DNA of 64,000 bases from contig CAMJQC010000001.1 in assembly GCA_946407975.1 (NCBI GenBank), positions 1 to 64,000 of the forward strand, in the 5' to 3' direction. Under the pieces are notes generated by a model that saw only the letters and a program-made list of their open reading frames with translations, was not told the DNA's origin and did no database searches. The stretch comes from an uncultured Bacteroidales bacterium (GTDB lineage: Bacteria; Bacteroidota; Bacteroidia; Bacteroidales; F082). Positions 62,375-64,000 of this stretch are shown piece by piece; the first letter of the stretch is position 1, and every line of letters starts with the position of its first letter. The position numbers and the translations under genes were made by a program.

Positions 62375-64000
62375 ATGAAAAAAATTCTATTCTCTTTGCT
62401 CGCAATAGCCGTTGTAACGACGGGTTTTGCACAAAAAGTGACTCTGAAAAAAGGTGACATTGCCAAGCAGAGCGTGATCACCAAAATCAGCGACCCTAAC
62501 CAAGAGCCCCTGCCAGGCCTATCCTTTGAAAAGGGAGATGCCGTGCCAAGAGCTCAGTATAACACCAATGAGTATGAGGAGCACCTCACCATGACCACTA
62601 ATTACGACAAGCAGACCAATGGATGCTACAGCAACCGTATTGCCCTTTGGGGCGACGGCACCGTAGCTGTTGTCAACACCTGGGACCACTCAAACATGAC
62701 AAGCTGGCCCGATCGTGGTGCCGGTTACAACTACTATGACGGCAGCAGTTTTGGTGAAGAACCCACCCAACGCGTCGAGCCTATGAAGTCTGGCTGGCCT
62801 ACCATCTGCGCTTCCGGCAATGCGGAAGTCATGGCCTCGCATGCTACCGGCGTCAATGTCTATCGTCGCGAAAACAAGGGCGAAGGCGAATGGCAGCTCA
62901 TCACCAACTTCCCCGATTTGACCTGGCCTAAAATCTGTGCTTCAGGCAACGGACAGTATATTCACCTGGTGGCTGATATGAATTACGCAGATGAAAACAA
63001 CAACACCATCTACGACACCTATTATGCCCGGTCCACCGATGGCGGTCTCACTTGGAGCGACCCCGTCATCCTTCCTGAGTTGGAACTTGACCTTTATCAC
63101 CATCAAATTGGCGCCGACGACTATGCCTTGGCTTCCAATGGCAACACCATCGCTATCCTTTTTGGCGGCATCTCTTACGAGATGTTCTATCTCATTTCTC
63201 ATGATAACGGTGAGACCTGGGAAAAACAAGTGGTTGCCGAGTTCCCTTACGGGCATAGCTTAGACTGGTACCAGACAGAAATCGATGAAAACACCGACAC
63301 CATTTGGTCGATGGACAACTCACAAAGCATTGCCATCGACAATCGCGGCACCGTCCATGTCGCTTTTGGTTTGACCCGTTGGACACCTGCTCCTTCTAGC
63401 GGATTCGGTTATTTATCTTATTGGCCCTACACTGACGCTATTGTCTATTGGAACTCAGAGTATGTCAACGAAGAAGGCACACATTGCATTCCACGCTTCG
63501 GCAAATCTTCCGTCGACTCCGCAGATCCTTTCTGGCTGCTGAATGGCACCGATGGCGTCAGCAACACCTTGAATGACGAGCGCCTGGAACGCCTCGCAGA
63601 GCTGGACGGCAACGAACACCTCCATCTCTTCGGCTGGCCCGATCAAAACGGTGACAGTGTTGTTGACTATACCGAATACTGGTCAGGACATATTGCCTAT
63701 ACCAACTATGGCATTGCCAATAGTCCAGGCATCTCCATCGACCAAAATGGCAATATGGCCATCATCTACAGCGTTTTATCAGAAAACCGAGTCAACAGCG
63801 ACCAAGGATTCTATTACAGAGACGCCTATGTCACTTGCAGAGACAACAGCGGCATATGGTTCGACGACGCCATCAACCTGACGGAAGAATTCGTTCACTT
63901 ATATGATGAAGCCTATCCTACCACCGCATGTCCATACGCTAAAGACGGCTCCTTCTGGTTCGGCTATTCTGCTGACGAATTCATCGGTCTCTTTATCGAC
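62375..64000 (+). CDS. secreted Asp-box (BNR) beta-propeller protein, 3' truncated
   Basis: At least 542 residues; the frame is open to the right edge. Signal peptide MKKILFSLLAIAVVTTGFAQ. Two Asp-box motifs (SxDxGxxW) are visible: STDGGLTW at 220-227 and SHDNGETW at 275-282. Repeated blade-like segments (ICASGN at 144-149 and 187-192, HVAFGL, NGNMAIIYSV) suggest a six- or seven-bladed propeller as in sialidases and BNR proteins. The catalytic Arg triad of sialidases is not evident, so an enzymatic role is unproven. Many such Bacteroidota proteins end in a T9SS tail, which would lie beyond this window. Confidence 0.82.
   Translation, partial: MKKILFSLLAIAVVTTGFAQKVTLKKGDIAKQSVITKISDPNQEPLPGLSFEKGDAVPRAQYNTNEYEEHLTMTTNYDKQTNGCYSNRIALWGDGTVAVVNTWDHSNMTSWPDRGAGYNYYDGSSFGEEPTQRVEPMKSGWPTICASGNAEVMASHATGVNVYRRENKGEGEWQLITNFPDLTWPKICASGNGQYIHLVADMNYADENNNTIYDTYYARSTDGGLTWSDPVILPELELDLYHHQIGADDYALASNGNTIAILFGGISYEMFYLISHDNGETWEKQVVAEFPYGHSLDWYQTEIDENTDTIWSMDNSQSIAIDNRGTVHVAFGLTRWTPAPSSGFGYLSYWPYTDAIVYWNSEYVNEEGTHCIPRFGKSSVDSADPFWLLNGTDGVSNTLNDERLERLAELDGNEHLHLFGWPDQNGDSVVDYTEYWSGHIAYTNYGIANSPGISIDQNGNMAIIYSVLSENRVNSDQGFYYRDAYVTCRDNSGIWFDDAINLTEEFVHLYDEAYPTTACPYAKDGSFWFGYSADEFIGLFID

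Overview
The window is chromosomal DNA from a member of the order Bacteroidales (phylum Bacteroidota), most likely an uncultured gut or rumen-type lineage. The evidence is a fused MurF-alanine racemase, TonB-dependent receptors, lipoproteins with Bacteroidota-restricted domains (DUF5689, DUF4249, DUF4296, DUF4271), a cysteine protease with a type IX secretion (T9SS) sorting tail, GH20 and GH92 glycosidases, and repeated Bacteroidota-type promoters (-7 box TAnnTTTG, often TATTTTTG or TATCTTTG). Start codons lack Shine-Dalgarno sequences. Nothing in the sequence allows assignment below order. Coding density is high, and almost everything is core chromosome. I see no prophage, insertion sequence, CRISPR array or rRNA.

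Layout. 0-7.7 kb: a truncated YgjP-type metallopeptidase, mtnN, a LOG-family phosphoribohydrolase translationally coupled to an unusual P-loop kinase/dCMP deaminase fusion, a small lipoprotein, era, initiator tRNA-fMet, a 600-bp non-coding block of inverted and 98-bp direct repeats, der and an Hsp15-like S4 protein. 7.2-9.8 kb (minus): a dolichol-phosphate-mannose-type glycosyltransferase, pyrC and a MORN-repeat lipoprotein. 9.9-16.4 kb: a DUF5689/adhesin-domain lipoprotein and a TonB-dependent receptor, divergent from a secreted endonuclease/exonuclease/phosphatase protein; this looks like an extracellular phosphoester or nucleic-acid scavenging locus. 16.4-24.4 kb: GH20 hexosaminidase, murF-alr, a conserved hypothetical gene, pssA, lptB and a KpsF-type arabinose-5-phosphate isomerase. 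24.6-31.6 kb: recQ, two lipoproteins, a polyprenyl synthase, a Lys-rich secreted protein, queA and a GtrA protein. 31.6-37.7 kb (minus): DUF4271-hemD-rnpA-yidD-S41 protease-O-antigen ligase-cdd. 37.8-40.1 kb: pta-ackA. 40.3-46.3 kb (minus): a TonB receptor, a DUF4249 lipoprotein, a PAS protein, and a separate GIN-domain/beta-barrel fusion. 46.4-54.5 kb: LptF/G permease, three glycosyltransferase genes, ettA and two small membrane proteins. 54.6-64 kb: a T9SS-exported C10 protease, a PhzF-like protein, PPi-type phosphofructokinase, a GH92 mannosidase and a truncated Asp-box beta-propeller protein.

How the genes fit together. A large share serves the cell envelope: LPS/KDO supply and transport (kdsD-like, lptB, lptF/G, O-antigen ligase, glycosyltransferases), peptidoglycan (murF-alr) and phospholipid (pssA). 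A second share acquires nutrients at the surface (two TonB receptors with partner lipoproteins, GH20, GH92, nuclease, C10 protease). The rest is housekeeping: ribosome assembly and translation (era, der, ettA, hslR, rnpA, queA, tRNA-fMet), fermentation (pta-ackA, PPi-PFK) and nucleotide metabolism.

The most interesting candidates are the LOG plus kinase-dCMP deaminase pair, the repeat block next to tRNA-fMet, the TonB/DUF5689/nuclease locus, the GIN-heptad-barrel fusion and the Lys-rich exported protein. No complete new system can be proven from sequence alone.
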